61,332 bases of DNA from Guyanagaster necrorhizus (lineage: Eukaryota > Basidiomycota > Agaricomycetes > Agaricales > Physalacriaceae), in assembly GCF_019112545.1 (NCBI RefSeq), contig NW_025064951.1:14898-76229 (forward strand). The letters run 5' to 3'. The notes beneath the pieces are model-generated. The model had not been told where the DNA came from. It saw nothing but the letters and a program-made list of their open reading frames with translations, and did not search any database. This document shows positions 23,340 to 37,004 of the stretch, in pieces; within the stretch, counting starts at the first letter, position 1; each line of letters starts with the position of its first letter. Both the position numbers and the translations under genes were made by a program.

Positions 23340-25305
23340 TTTTTCATAGAAGACATTTCAGCCTCCACCTCAAAGGAACAACCAGGCCTTTTTGGATTGG
23401 CCTCTGGTGGAGGACAACTCTCCTGTAGGGAAACTTACATCCACTCTAGCTTTGCTGCCTGCTAATCCAACTATGATGACTCCCCTAACTCTTTTGATGC
23501 CACCAGCATTCCAACCAATAGAATCCAACAGGCCAGCATGATTTATGGCATCCAAAGTGACTCTCTTACAGACCCCTTATCCTTGAGCAACATGCATGAA
23601 AATTCAGGCAGCCCAGACTTAGAGGGCAGAGATGATGACATCTCTACTCATATTCCCATCTGCCATGGGCCAGGTGATAACCCATCAAACCTCTTTTCAG
23701 GTGGATCCAGTGTAAGACTAGCAAACTCTCTGATACAAGAAAGATATATCTGCTCTTGCAAGTTCTTTTATAATCACAAGAGGAAATCTAGCAGTTCAGA
23801 GCAGATCAGACAGAATCTTCCTGGAGCAAATGGCTCATTGGTAGAATAAGCTCTGGCATCTGCTTTTAAGAGTGGATGAGCAGGATATGAGTGGAATGTG
23901 AAAGAGATAAGAGAGAAATACAAGGATTGCTTCAAGCTGTCCATTGGTGTGATACCAGGCTCAAAGGCTTCTAGGTATGCTTATAGCTTTGGCTTGTGAG
24001 AGACTAGCAGAATTTTATTTCTTTGCTTTGTATCATAAAAGTTAGTCTCTTTCTACCTACAAGATTATCCTTTAAATACCAAAGGCTCAAAAGTCTGTTC
24101 CCTTATCTGCTGTAGCTCCTATGAGCACCTAGACCATCTCCTTGTGGGCTCTATCTGATTCACATCAGTGTGGCACCATCAATCTGCTCTGTGGATCTGT
24201 TATTCATGATTGAATCAGCTACACCTTTCATATCTGATGCCTCATCAAATAGCTTTATAAGACTATCCATGTCTGATCCACTCCTGGTTAGATGAAACAT
24301 CCATCTGTGCACATGCTCTGGCTGATGAGCATCCACTCCTAAATGCAGATGTAGTATTAAACATTACACACCAGACACAAAGGGGATGAACAGTGGACAG
24401 CCATCTGTCATTTTTTTGCAGGTTGTATTGGTGTTATATTACTTGAGCCATAATGAAAAAATAGTTTCTCATTTTGAAAGTGGAATGCTTACTGCTCAGC
24501 TCTCTTGATTCTGTGATGGGTCTAGAGTGAGGAAAACCAAAATTTCTTGCCCATGAAGCCATGGTGCAGCACACCAGTGGATCAGGAGAACCAGAAGAAC
24601 CAAATGATCCTGACAGCTCCAATGGCTCTAGAGAAAGCAACAACTCAAATCAGCAGAACATATTATGAGAATTCATGAATCTGCTATGAGGAGTTTCCAC
24701 TTCTCTTAATAACTCCAAGCCAGCCACTATCTGCATCAAGGTCAAGAAACTGAAACTCTTTAATAGCTCTGATTCTTGCAAACTGAAGGCCTTTGTTATC
24801 TCCCTTCAGTTGAACTTCAATGACAGACCTACCATGTTTACAACAGATGCCAGCAAAGTCAACTACACCATCTCCTTTCTGGCCAGCACTGTACTCAATT
24901 GGTTTGAACAAGACATTTTTAACTCCAACCTGTAGAATCCACTGGTCTGGAAATTTTCCTATGTGGCCCTTTTGGATGAGCTTCATAGCAAATTTGGCCT
25001 TTTTGATGCTACCAGATATGCTGAAGATGCATTAGAGCATCTCTGAATGTGTGATGGAGACTGGATCATGAAGTATATAGTCTAATTCAATTAATATGCC
25101 TACAAATCAGATATGAAGACAACTCTCTCTGCCATGCCTTCTACCATAGTCTCTGTACTCACATCAAGGATCACATGGCTCACCATAGAAAGCCTAACAA
25201 CCTCTGCAACATGCACTTTCTTGCTCAAGAACTTGATGCTCAATACTGGATCTAGAAGATCAAAATTGCCTGTGAAAACTGGAACAATAAGACCTCCAAC
25301 CCATC
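23340..25305 (+). pseudogene. gag of element E
   Basis: A Ser-rich N-terminal region (about 23340-24650) is followed by a typical Retrotrans_gag capsid domain at about 24750-25300. Its landmarks are L-N-W-F-E-Q-D (near 24895), a D-E-L-H-S-K-F-G-x-F-D motif (near 24975), A-E-D-A-L-E-H-L (25020), I-M-K-Y-I-V-x-F-N-x-Y-A (25065), and W-x-x-K-I-K-I-A at the end. A solo LTR then interrupts it. Several stops and at least one frameshift. Confidence 0.75.
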
Positions 25306-25777
25306 TGTTAAGCCCAAATGACATATGACCTAAACACATGATAAACTGACACTGTCTCACACTTCAGACAATGACATCAGAGTTCACTTGATGTACTATG
25401 TGGCTCTATATCTCAAGGCCTTTAGATTGGCTTGAGATAAGATAGTGAAGAAATAAACTTTAGCTCAAAGCTAGAGTTACTACAGTGAGAGCTACACTAC
25501 TTATATACCAGTCATCATCCATGCTAAAGATATGACTACCTAATTGTGCATCCTGGCACTATAGAGCATTTTGTCCAGTATCATGAAGCTATCTACAAAA
25601 GGGTATTGTCTGTTGTTGAGCAGTTACTGTCATATCAAAGGACAATGACCAACTGGGCATTGTTGTGATGATTAAGCCCTGGTCCCACAGTCCCAAGCGC
25701 TGGCTAAGCACCCTGACTAAGCAAAGATAGGGGTTAATCCCTTGAATAAAAGATGAAAATGTAGAAAAATTGTAACA
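25306..25777 (-). repeat. Solo LTR in element E gag
   Basis: 472 bp in minus orientation (TGTTACAATTTT U3 start at 25777). Flanks ccatc (25301-25305) and ccatt (25778-25782) match at four of five bases, with one C-to-T. It contains the ttagctcaaagct motif of the A/F/I family. Confidence 0.88.
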
Positions 25778-27511
25778 CCATTCTTCAATCTCAAATCCAA
25801 GAGGTTCAACTCTTCTTTTTTGGATTCTGACTCCACACCAAAGACTATCACTCCTAAGCCTTATGCTGATAAGTTAGGCAAAGACAGTCATCTTATTCAG
25901 GAAGAGAAAGACTGCTGGTGCCAGAACAACCTCTGCATGTTTTATAGAGCCAAGCACAAGACCAAGGCTTGCAATAAATGAAAGGCAGTGGCCTCTGCCA
26001 AGGGACATGCAGCTGAAGTAGACACTGGCCTCAAAGAACCAGCTTCAATAGAGTCAGAAAACTAGAAAGCAACTCTGTTCCCTCTGTATGAGTTCAGGGT
26101 TGCATTGACTCTATTTGCACACTGGAAGTTATCACTCTCAATGCAACATCTTTTTTCAACCAATCCTTTCATCTTTCACTTTCAGCAGAATTACCATCTA
26201 GTATAGAGCCTGATAGACCTCCAGCTTCTGCCATTCTGCATCTTCTTGCTCTTATCAATTCTGATTCCAGCCACTGCTTTGTTGACACTAAGTATATAGC
26301 TGCCAATGATATTCTTATTAAAACCATCCCTATTATGCAACTCTGATTATTTGATGGCTTTATCAGAAGCCATATTTCTCAAATCACAATCATCCCTATC
26401 CATTTCCCTTTCAGAGACACCTTATTGACTTTTATATCACTCATCTGGATTTATCTTGTAATCTTGTCCTGAGATACAACTGGCTCTCCTGCTACAATTC
26501 ACTGATTGACTGGGCTGAGCACAGTGTAAATTTCCACTCAAGCTACTGGAATTCTATTCTAACCAATTATGCAGCCTCTACTACATCTCTGGGGCTTCAG
26601 TGCCCACAGAACAACAGTCCACTCATCTCCAAGCCTTTTAGCTCAATTTCAGAACTTCTGTGCCCACTAGACTCTATTGGTCCACCCTCTGGAGCTTCAC
26701 CCCATTCCAAATCTCCTTTGTGTAGCCAGTAGGCTCTATTCTCATATGAACCCATCTATTTCTATCCTCTCTCAGAATCATTTACTATAAAAACACATTC
26801 AAAGATCTCTATCATATCTGCTGCTGCATTTGTCCTAGCCAGTGCAGATAAAGGTGCTCAGCAGTTCACACTGCAGCCTTTCTTGCCTAATATTGGAGCC
26901 AAAGCTGCATCTGCAGAATCAGTAGATCTTTCATCAGTGCCAGTAGAGTACCATGATTTTGCAGATGTCTTCAGTAATACCCTCTCTGAAAGCCTATCTG
27001 AACACAAGCTATATGATCTCAAAATCAATCTTGAGGAAAGTACATCTCCACTGTTTGGGCCCATTTATTCCCTCTTGAAATCTGAACTCAAAGCCTTATG
27101 AGAATTTATTAATGACAATCTGTACAACAGGTTCATCACTTTGTTCTGCTCTCCACATGAGACTCTGGTTCTCTTTGTCAAGAAAAAGATTGGGGAACTC
27201 CAACTTTGCATTGACTATTACAGCTTAAACAAAATCTCTAAGAAGGATCACTACTCTCTTTTCCTCATCTCTGATCTCCTTGACTCTGCTTGCTCTGCAT
27301 GCATCTACACTAAGCTTGATCTTCAACATGCTTACTATCTCATTTGCATAGCTAAGAGTGATGAATGGAAAGCAGCCTTCTGGATTCACTATAGTTTCTT
27401 TAAATGGTATATCATACCTTTTGGTCTCACAAATGCTTTGGTGGCATTCCAACATTTTGTAAATGATATATTCTCTGACATCTTTGACATATCAGTAGTG
27501 GTCTACCTTGA
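25778..27511 (+). pseudogene. pol of element E, part 1 (zinc knuckle, protease, RT)
   Basis: A degenerate zinc knuckle, C-M-F-Y-R-A-K-H-K-T-K-A-C with the second Cys changed to Tyr, is near 25935-25975. The protease region is near 26240-26520 (N-S-D-S-S-H-C-F-V-D and L-R-Y-N-W-L). RT is about 26930-27511. It shows C-I-D-Y-Y-S-L-N-K near 27210, Y-T-K-L-D-L-Q-H-A-Y near 27310 and F-G-L-T-N-A near 27425. It ends at V-V-Y-L-D of the catalytic motif, where element F is inserted. Confidence 0.85.
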
Positions 27512-27972
27512 TGTTAGATCCAAGTTGCACATAATCAAGACATGTGATAAACAGATACTGTATTGTATTTGTACAGTCACATCTGAGTTCATTTGTTGTG
27601 CTTTATTGACCAGTGTGCATCAAGACCATTTGACAAGAGGCTTAAGATGAAATAGTATGAATAAACTTTAGCTCAAAGCTGGAGTTATACCAGTGAGAGC
27701 TAGCCTACTTATATATAACTTGTCTATAGCAATATAAATACTACTACTTATTGTGTCCTTTGTGATCATTGTGCTCTTTGTTCTTAAGCATCATTGCTAC
27801 TTACAAAAGTCCTGTTGTGCATTGTCAGGTGATGCTGTTGCATTGAAAGACAATGACTGACTGAGCTTGTTGTGATGACTAAGTCAGTCCCATGGTCCTA
27901 AGTGCTGATCTAGATGCCCTGACTAAGCATAAATAGAGGTTAAAATGAAGAAAAGATGGAAAAATTGTAACA
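27512..27972 (-). repeat. 3' LTR of element F
   Basis: 461 bp, minus orientation, TG...CA ends. Next to it at 27973-27986 the complement of the polypurine tract agggggtaa is intact. Confidence 0.9.
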
Positions 27973-28059
27973 TTACCCCCTCCTTAAGACCATCATTCTG
28001 ATAGCTTAATTTAGGGATAGTTCATATTCTCATATTGCATCTGCTGCATTCATTTATTT

Positions 28060-29569
28060 CTCATTGACCTATTGGTTAGATTCTTGGCTATAGCCCTTCT
28101 AACTGACTAAATAGTCAACTATTGTTGTTGTTCTGCTCCCTTTGGCTTTGACTTTGTGGAGTTTGTGGTCAAGGACCTGTTTGATTTCATAGTGTTCTTC
28201 ATCATCAATGAGGTCAGGAGGTGAAGGAGAAAGATGGTCTTAATTTGAAAATGCCAGTGCAATAGAGGGTATGAAGAGTGATTCATTGAAAATATTATAG
28301 ACCTTCCAAGTGTTTGGGAGTCTGAGTTTGTAGGCAGAGTTGCTGACTTTAGCCAGAATGGAGAAGGGGCCTGTGTGCTTATCAGTGAGTTTTCACTTAG
28401 GACAAGGAAGATATAAATTAGTTGTATCCAACCAAACTTTGTTGTTAATATTGTATGAGCAGGAAGAAACATGATGCTTGTTGTATTGCTTTTTCATTGA
28501 AGCAGCTGCCTTTTTGAGGGTGGTTCTGGTTTCATTGTGAATCTGAGTTATGGTGGCTGCAAAATCAGAGGATGTGGGGGTTATAGTGTGAGCACATTTG
28601 GTTTGCAAGATGTAGAAGTGTTGGCCATAGTTAATGAAAAATAGTGTCTTCCCAGTGGCTGAGTGTATCTGGTTATTGTGTTGGAAGGTGGCAAGAGTGA
28701 GTCATTCCAGTCAGTCATCTTGATGGTAATTGATAAATAATCAGAGGTACTTCTCAACCTCCTGATTAGTGCATTCTATTTGTTTATCCATTTGTGAATA
28801 ATATACTGTTGAGGTATTGCATCAGATATTGAGGAGTTTATATAGGTCATTGAGGAATTTGGAGATGAATTGTGAGCACCAATCTGAGGTGACAACTTGA
28901 GGCATGCCATATTTGGTGTAAACTAAGATTTTGGTCCACTCTTCTGAGGTTAGTTTTATAAAACATATGACTGAGATGATTGCTTTTGAAAACTAGTCAA
29001 TGATGATGAGGATTGCATTATAGCCATTGCAATCAGATAGACCAGTGATCATGTCCACTGAAATGTGGGTTCAAAGGGACATGGAGACCTCATTTGGATG
29101 GAGTGGCACTGCCTGTGGTTGTGTTGATGTTTTGTCTTATTAGTAAGTTTTACATCCCTCTATATATCACTCAATGTCCTGGCCCATCTTTGGCCACCAG
29201 TACTCCTGTAACACCAGCTTCTTTGTTTTGGTGATTTCTGGATGGTCTGCTGTTGTATGGTCATGACATATGGTGATGATTTCACTATGAAGTTGTTTGT
29301 CTCATAGGATATAGATTCATTCATCATAATGAATTAATCCTCTCTTCTTTGTTATATCACATTCATGATTGAGTGATGAAGCCATGCACTGGTCCCATTT
29401 ATCATTATCTCCTATGATGCTCTTGATCCACTTGTGAATCTCTTTTTCTGTTGGCATTATTATAGCCTGAAAGTGTTCAGGCTTCAACAATATCACTCTC
29501 TCATTGTCATTTCTGCCTTAATTGTGGTCTGCATATTGGCTGAGAAGGTTGGCTTTTTTGTTAGCTGTC
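28060..29569 (-). pseudogene. pol of element F, integrase and chromodomain part
   Basis: Right to left: integrase zinc finger and core between about 29330 and 28700, a GPY-like module near 28400-28600 (N-N-K-V-W-L-D-T-T-N-L), and the chromodomain at about 28070-28210 (D-Y-L-V-S). The RNase H end is cut off by the G1 element at 29574. Stops are mostly from Arg and Gln codons. Confidence 0.8.
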
Positions 29570-29573
29570 TTAG

Positions 29574-31449
29574 TGACATGCCCTCTCCATGTTCAGACAT
29601 GTAAAATTGCAAAAATTAAGAATACATGGACTGCATTCCAGTTCATGTAAGCATGTAACTGAGAATAGAATAAGAGTGCATAGAAACCTAGCCATCATAA
29701 GAATAAACTGAAGTAACAATGAGCAGAGTGCATGGCCTAGTAACAGATTAATACCAGAGAGGTTAGACTGCATGTGTGGTCCCAGTGCTTGGCCCTAAAT
29801 GTGCCAATACCATTACAAGAGAACATGCTAAAAATAAGAAGAATACAATCAAAATATGATCAGCAATTCTGATCACATTGATCAAGGATGCATAGTCATT
29901 GATGCACTGATAGGACATACTTTAGAACAGAGAACTGAGACCCAAAGAAAGGTATCTGAATAACTGGATGTTGAACAGAGAAATGAAATGATGGCAGCAA
30001 AGAAATAGATAGAGAAATACTATTCTCAGAGATGAATAGCACATGTACTGCTCAGAGACTTGCATGCATACTTATGGTGTCTTAGTGCATGTAACACAGT
30101 GAGGGACTCTGCATCATACCAAGGTATGACACATATCTATTGGATGGGTTAATTGATGCATGTCAGGCCAGAAGTGGCACATTTTGTGAGCCAGATGGAA
30201 TGTCAAGACACTGAAAAAGAGAACATGACCATTGTGGCTGACCCCAAACATGGGAGATAACTCCAGGGGTCTGAAACAGTTTACTACTGTCAGGGATATG
30301 TCACTAGAGAAATAAGAAAGCAAGCAGATCTGACTAGGCCAGCTAGCCAATGTCAGCTAGCAAGAAAACAGCAGACAGTCCTGGCCTAGAAGAAAATAAG
30401 CATGGCAACTGCAATATGTGTGCAAATAATACTCACAGAATACAGCATGGAGTCTCATGCTTTGAAGATACTATAGTAGGATTGTATTAGTAAGTACTAT
30501 AGTAGAGTATTTAAACACAGTATTGTATGAGTAGAAGAGCAAGTTTTCTGATCCCCCACAGTTGTGGTGTATTGGGCACAGAAAGCCTTGCACTCTAGCT
30601 CTGAGTTTGTGTTTGTAACTTTGGGCAAGAGAATAAACTCATTATTGAATATCATTGAGAGAGAGTTGAGAACTGAGCAAGGCATTGAAGCTTGTGAAGA
30701 ACTTGAGCCTGATTTGATAAGAGGTTTTAGATTGCACTCTAATCTGAGAATAAGAGAGCAGTGTCTGAAGAGCACCATCTTGAGTTTTTGAGGTATTTGT
30801 GACACACAACACTACAGGTGGCAGAAGTTCAAACTCTTTGGCCTGTGGATGGGGTTTGATTGTGATATTTTCACAGATTGGCAGAGATTCAAACTCTTTG
30901 GTCTGTTAGATGGTGTTTTATTGTGATTTGTGTCTCTGAATTGCATAGGTTTGAATCCTGTAGGTCTATGATTGGTTTGACAACTTGTGAATAGAGATCT
31001 ATGCTCTTTGGCACTTGTGGACATGTTTGTGATTGATTTTTGCTTAGAGCATGAAGCTTTGAGTCAGGTATTGTGTGTGTTAGGGATTTTGAGTTGATCT
31101 GAGCTGTGCTTAAGACCTTTTGAGAGTTTTCTGGAAGTGTTTTAACATATTGTATTGAGCTGCAGTACTCTTTGCCTTGAGGCCTGGCAACACCTGTTGT
31201 CACCTCTTGTTTTGATAAAATAAAAAGCTTTGAGACTTAGAGAGATCTAGGACTGTTGTACACATGCTATTGCTGTTCATGCACTGTGGATTCATTGAAG
31301 AAGATAATTATATTTGTTGATTACTACTTTTATTGCATTATAATCCCTCCATGAACTAAGAGTTTTGTATGTGTGTTGGTATGAGTGTGGTCAGTGAATA
31401 GCACTCTGCTGTATCTGTTTTCACCTTGCATGCACTCAGATCCTCTTCA
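29574..31449. mobile_element. G1: 1.88-kb LTR-like repeat inserted in element F
   Basis: Starts TGACATGCCC and ends CCTCTTCA. It is flanked by 4-bp ttag (29570-29573) and ccag (31450-31453), where the related element C sequence supports ccag as the original target. It has no open reading frame of note. It contains a TATTTAA-like box near 30509 and an aataaac signal near 30640, like an LTR. Near 30820-31010 a motif related to GGCAGAGGTTCGAACTCTTT recurs about every 56-65 nt. I read it as a long solo LTR or a non-autonomous derivative. Confidence 0.65.
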
Positions 31450-33650
31450 CCAGCTTTATAGTGTAGTGTATATTTGTATTGAGAGAGCTCAGTAATCCAG
31501 CAGACCTGCCAATGATTGAGCTTCTATGGGGAGCAGAAATATTGGAGATTTTGATGATCCATCCATACTTCAAAGGACTGGATTGCCCCAATCAGGTAAT
31601 GCCACCATTCTTCTAGAGTGAGCATTATAGCTAATAACTTCTTGTTATAAATTTCATAGTTCTACTCTGTGATGGTGAGCACTTTTGAGAGAAAGGCCAT
31701 GGGTCACCATTTTCCATCCTGTTCCTGTGAGAGGACTGTGTCAATCACTCTCTTGCTTGAATCAGCCTCTACTCAAAATTTTCCCTCCTGTATTGAGATT
31801 GCTAGAATGATGTCCTTGGCTAGTTGTTATTTTAGGTCATCAAATGTGGATTGTTGGGGGGTGTCCCCAGTTCCAAGAGGCATTTCCTGTCAGCTGTGTC
31901 ATCAGATGGACAATTTTGCTGTAATTCTGGATGAATCACTGATAGAAGTTTGTAAATCCTAAGAAGGATTAGAGTTTCTTTTTTTTCATTGGTATCAGCC
32001 ATCCTGTTACTCCAGCCACCTTGATGGGATCCATTTGGATACTTCCTTTGCTGATGATCACCCTGAGATACTCTATTTCCAGAACCTTGAATTTGCACTT
32101 CTTGGCTTTGAGAAAGAGCTTATGCTTCCTCATCAGTTTGAGAACTTGTCAAACTAGCTGTTGGTGTTCTGTCCAATCCTTGAACATGATCAGAATGTCA
32201 TCTAGATATATGATCACTTTGCCAGTGATGATGAGATCCTTGAAGATGTCATTCATCATCCACTGGAAAGTTGCTGGCAAGTTTGTTAATCTGAAGAATA
32301 TTGCTATTAGCTTGAAGAGTCTATAGTTAGTCCTAAATGCTGCCTTCCATTCATCCCCCTCCCTGATTCATATGTTGTTATAGCTCCATTGGACATCTAG
32401 TTTCATGTAGTATTGGGCTCCACAGAGTTTGTCCATTAATTGTGAGATTAGGGGAAGCAGGTATTGATTTTTAATCATCATTTCATTAAGCTTCTAATAA
32501 TCTTATACTGGTCAAAGTTTACTGTCCTTCTTGATGAAGAAGAATGGTGATGCCATGGAGGACTTTGAGGGTCAGATTTGTCCACTAGAGAGATTTTTGT
32601 CTAGGAACTTGTTGAGCTTCTCTTATTTGTGATTTCTGAGAGAGTATATCTTGCAGTCAAGGTTCACATTAGCATTAGGAATGAGTTCAATGGTATAGTC
32701 CCAGGGTTTTGGATCCAGCAGTTCATTGAAGCTCTCTTTTTCAAACAGATCCTGATAATCTTGGGCCCATTTAGGAACTATCTCCTTGAATATTTTTGCT
32801 TCCTTCTCTTTATTGGCCTTTGGTGCTAAGTTGTTGACATGATGCACTGCCTGAATGTGCAGTGCCTGCTGCATGTCAACTGTGAGTATTGTCTTGCCAT
32901 CCTCCATCTCCTCATCCCATCAGTCTTCTGGATCTTTATTGGGTAATTCAAATGGGATTTTCTGGCATTTACATCATGTGAAAGTGATTCTTCCAGTCTT
33001 CCAGTTGACTAGAGGATTGTGTCAGATTAGCCAGTTGTGACCTAGGAACACCTTCTTGGTTCCTAGATCAGCTAAGTCAATCTATTCAGAATGATCACTG
33101 ATAGTGAGTCATAGCTTGATAAACTCTGTGATTGAGCCAGCTTGGTTTTTCATTCTGTCTATATTATAGACTGAGATAGAGGCCACTGTTGCTCTGGTGA
33201 GAAGGTTGTGCTTATTGACAAAGGCACAGTTGATAGAACTGCTAGTACAGCCACTGTTAGTCAGAGCTGTTACTGCATGTATAGATCAGTTGGTAAGTGT
33301 TTTGACTTGGGCCTTTATGGTCAGGTCCTATCCTGGGGTCTTTGTCTGTCAAACATATATCCAGGGTCCATAGAGTTCATTGAGCCATTCTAGAGCTTTG
33401 CATCATTCTATTTGTCACATTCCTTCTACCATCTTGTCAATTACTTCTTTGGCCCTGATTTTATGTATCTAATTCTTGAGTACTGCCTTGGCTTCCTCTT
33501 TTGTTCTGGCATTCTTGATGGCCCTTCAGGTCCACTCAGTATCAAATAGCCTGAGCCATCTGATGTGGGTCTCTCCCTCTATTCAGCCTGTAGGCATTTG
33601 AGTTTCAGTTTTTGGCAATTCATGCAGAGTGTGTTTAGTAGTAGAGAATC
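31450..33650 (-). pseudogene. pol of element F, protease, RT and RNase H part
   Basis: Right to left: protease near 33230-33280 (a decayed D-S-G motif), pre-RT linker with W-A-Q-D-Y-Q-D-L-F-E and W-D-Y-T-I-E-L-I-P-N near 32700, RT about 31960-32620 with the YLDD site near 32200-32215, and RNase H about 31460-31800. It is contiguous with the integrase part across G1. Confidence 0.82.
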
Positions 33651-33699
33651 AGGGTATATTCAAATGCACATATAATTTAAACATAGAAGTACCTACAGA

Positions 33700-36600
33700 A
33701 GTACTATTAGTCCATCTCATGGCTACTGACACACTGTTTTTGTTAGCTGACCCAGTGAAATTGCTCACTGGTCAGCCCTATCTTTTACCTCTTCAATCTT
33801 TGTCTCTCTTCTGAGTTCTTCTGCCTCTTTCTGTAGCTTAGCTATCTGCACTCATATATCTTCACATGCTTGTTTCTTCTTCAGGCAGTCTCTTGATATG
33901 TGATCCTTCTGGCCACAGTGGAAGCACTTCTCTTCTTTCTTGAGCCTATCAATGTCTATTGGTTTCTTGGTTCTGGTATATGTGGTCCTAGTGTCTGTCT
34001 TCTGTGTGCTATATGTTGGGATGCTGGTTGTCAATGATGGGTTAGTTTCATTGGTCTGACTCTCTGGCTTCAAAGTCATGGATTGGGCCAGTTTATGATA
34101 CTCCTGCAGATTAGCCTGCTCCATCTTCTGCCACTGTCATTTCTTGTACATTTTGATAACCTGCTCTTTTCATTTGTTATATTTCTTCAGGATAAATTTG
34201 TCAATGTCTGAAATCATCTTGATGTAAGATGGTGATACCCCTCATTTGAGTGCTTCCACCATTCTCCCATCATCTGTAATGTTGTCCTGAATTCTGGTGA
34301 GCTTAGTGAGCTGTTCTAGCTCATCAAAGTCTTCTGTGGCTGCCTTGTTGCCCATCTTGAATTTCTTGATCTTAGCCTTGTGTACTTCTTGTATGGCCAG
34401 ATCAATGAATTTGTTGTTAAGCATTTGTTTAAAGACCAGTCATGAAGGCAGTTAGTAGTGTTATTAGATTGTGGAGAAGAAATTGAGAGAGATTAATATC
34501 CACTATGTCTTGGCCTTGTTCTTGAGGTATAAGGAGGCAAAGGAGATGTGGTTTATGTTAGTTCTGAGGAAGGCAATATATACTTTGAAGTACTATTCAT
34601 AGTCTATCAGAAATCAGTCAATGTTGTCAGAAGTGCCCTTGAAAGAGTGGGGTTTCCTTAATAAGTTGGAGCAGCATTAGAGGACAGTGGTGTTTTCTGA
34701 TAGTGCCCCCATTGGATTAGGCCACTGATTGAAGGGCAGGCACTGCCACTCAGTTGGCAGGCCAGAAAATGAATAGAGGGACCCATCATCAGCAACTGGA
34801 CTTTTCATCAGAGCTGCTCCTTTTCATACTATTACTCTATTTTGGACTATAAATCTGAGCTTAATGGCCTCAAAGTCATCTTTTACCAGCTTCTTTCCAC
34901 TTTCTTCAGCTTTGTCAGATGGCAGTTGTCTGCCAAGTAATTGGCTTCCTTTGTTGGTCCATGGGTTTCAGAAGCTAGCAGGCCAGGTAATTGACTGTGG
35001 TCAGGATCAGGATAGCCAAGTTGCTGAGGATTGAGTTGACAGCATAGTGTAGAAATATTGGCTTCTGTTAGTTCAAATTGATGGAGCCATATAAATGGCT
35101 CACTTTGGGGTGGTGGGTGGAGTCCATGGCATCAGTTGAATATCAAGCTTTGACTTGTATTTTGGCAAGTCATTAAGTTGGTCTTGGGGTGCCTCCTGTT
35201 ATAAGTGAAAATAGCATGTTTAGTGATGGAATATTGCAGAATATTCTGCTGCTCTAAAGGTTCTGCATAAATATACTTCTGTCCTATGCTTGACATTAAC
35301 CACTTAGTGTCTCACCATGGGAATATTACCCTCTCTTTATACAAGTCTTGGTATTCCTCTTTCCTAGCCTTCTGTATTTCTTCTTCTAATGCTTCTTCAT
35401 CCATTTTATCATTTGCATACTTCATGAACTCCTCCAGCCTAAAGGGGCCTTTCTTGTCATCTGCTCTGCTCTTGTTCCTGTTGCTCTCCTTGACCTTGCT
35501 GTCTTCAACAAGAAAGCTCTCTGGCTGGTCATAGATGGATTGGATGGGAGCTTTGACAGTGGCCAGCAAACTGGTCATTAACTCAGATGCTGGGTCTGGC
35601 TTTGTTGTTGGTGGTGCAAGGAGGAGACTGGTTGATAAATCAGCTAGTGCTGACCTTGATGTCTCTATGATGGCCACTGTACACTTGGTGTTCCTCCAAT
35701 TCTTGGCAATAGATGCAGAAGTTTCAATAGTATCAGGGATTAAGAAAGAGTGCTGCAACTCTTCCACCCAGGAATCACCTGAGGCTGTGATCAGAGATGT
35801 GAATGTTTCTGGAGACTCAAAGTCCATAGGCATCAAGTATAGATTCAGTGTGAGAGGGGATGGTATTGGTGTCAGCAATACTGTCAGTTCAGGAATGAGA
35901 GGGATACATAGCATGCCAGATGGCTTCACTGGCAGTGACTGTCTTGACTGACCCTGTCCAGGGGTCAGTTTCACTTCATGCAGAGGTACTGGACTCTCTG
36001 AATGGAAAGCCTGGCATTCTAAGACCATATCAGATTAGAGAAGCAGAATCCCAAGTGGCAGCTTTCTGGAGACACTGCTCCTATCACTACTGTCAGTCAT
36101 ATTGTTCTTCTTTATTTCAAGCAAAAGCTCACTTGGCTGCCTCTATCATGTTGGAGGCAGGGTTACTATTGGTCTGTCTGTTATTTTGATTAATTCAGAG
36201 GCCTCCTCCTGGGATGAGCTGGGCATGAAGCCTTCTGCTCTCATCAATTCCAGCTGTAAGTCTATCTCTCCATGGTTCACATGGCTTCTCATTATTTGAT
36301 GAGAGGTCAGTGGCTCTATGACTACTGTAGTCAGTGTGGACCAACAAGACAGGACTTTCAGCTGGTGTGGCATAGAGTGAGTCATGGCCTGAGTTTAACA
36401 AAACACTTCAGGACCTTGAAGCCATCTGAGAGACATCAAGAGAGTCCCAAGTGTGGTCTCCAATGCCAGGCTCTCTTGGAGTGATGGAAGAGTCAGAGGA
36501 TGATGAGTCATTAAAGAAGTCCTCAGGGAGATTCTCATCTTCATGGTTAGGGATAGGAGGCAGAATCCACAGGTTTCTGAACTCTATGAGATGATGGTCT

Positions 36601-36771
36601 CTATTTCAGCTGTCTGTTCATTGAGGTCAAGGGGGGTATTTGTGTCTCTCTTTCTCCTGAACATCTCCCAAATGCAAGCTGCTAGGCCTGGCTTCAGGTA
36701 TGGGTCTGTTCAGGGGCTGAAAGAAGACTTGGTTAGAGGTGGGAATGTTGTAGAAGGGGAGGTCAGACATG
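33700..36771 (-). pseudogene. gag of element F
   Basis: The zinc knuckle CFHCGQKDHISRDC is at about 33890-33935. The capsid core is about 34000-34700. A 238-codon open stretch at 35312-36028 ends in the family helix E-E-A-L-E-E-E-I-Q-K-A-R-K-E-E-Y-Q-D-L-Y. The probable start is the ATG at 36771, placed ~250 nt from the 5' LTR as in element I and followed by a similar basic segment. Partly open, still broken by stops and frameshifts. Confidence 0.78.
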
Positions 36772-37004
36772 ATATTTCAAAGGATGTATTGAATCTGCTG
36801 AAATGCTTAATAGTGTCTGACTATCCAAGCTGTTACTGACTGTCATCTATGGCAAAGTTGTATGATTGCCAGTAGATCTAGAAGCATGCCTATGATAGCT
36901 GCTAGTAGTTTCAAGAAGTTGTCTGTGAGATCAGGAGTAGTAGTTTGTGTGGGTGGCATTTAGTTTCCTTCATGCTTATTGTGCATAAGAAAAGAGAAGC
37001 AGAA

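Noticed and set aside
30820..30900. tRNA gene or tRNA-type primer site in G
   Set aside because: The GGTTCGA-like units lack a matching A box, D-arm and acceptor stem, and CCA-like sequence follows the T-arm-like hairpin too closely.
35535..35951. 138-codon plus-strand frame antisense to element F gag
   Set aside because: A shadow of the 238-codon Gag stretch on the minus strand; no recognisable features of its own.
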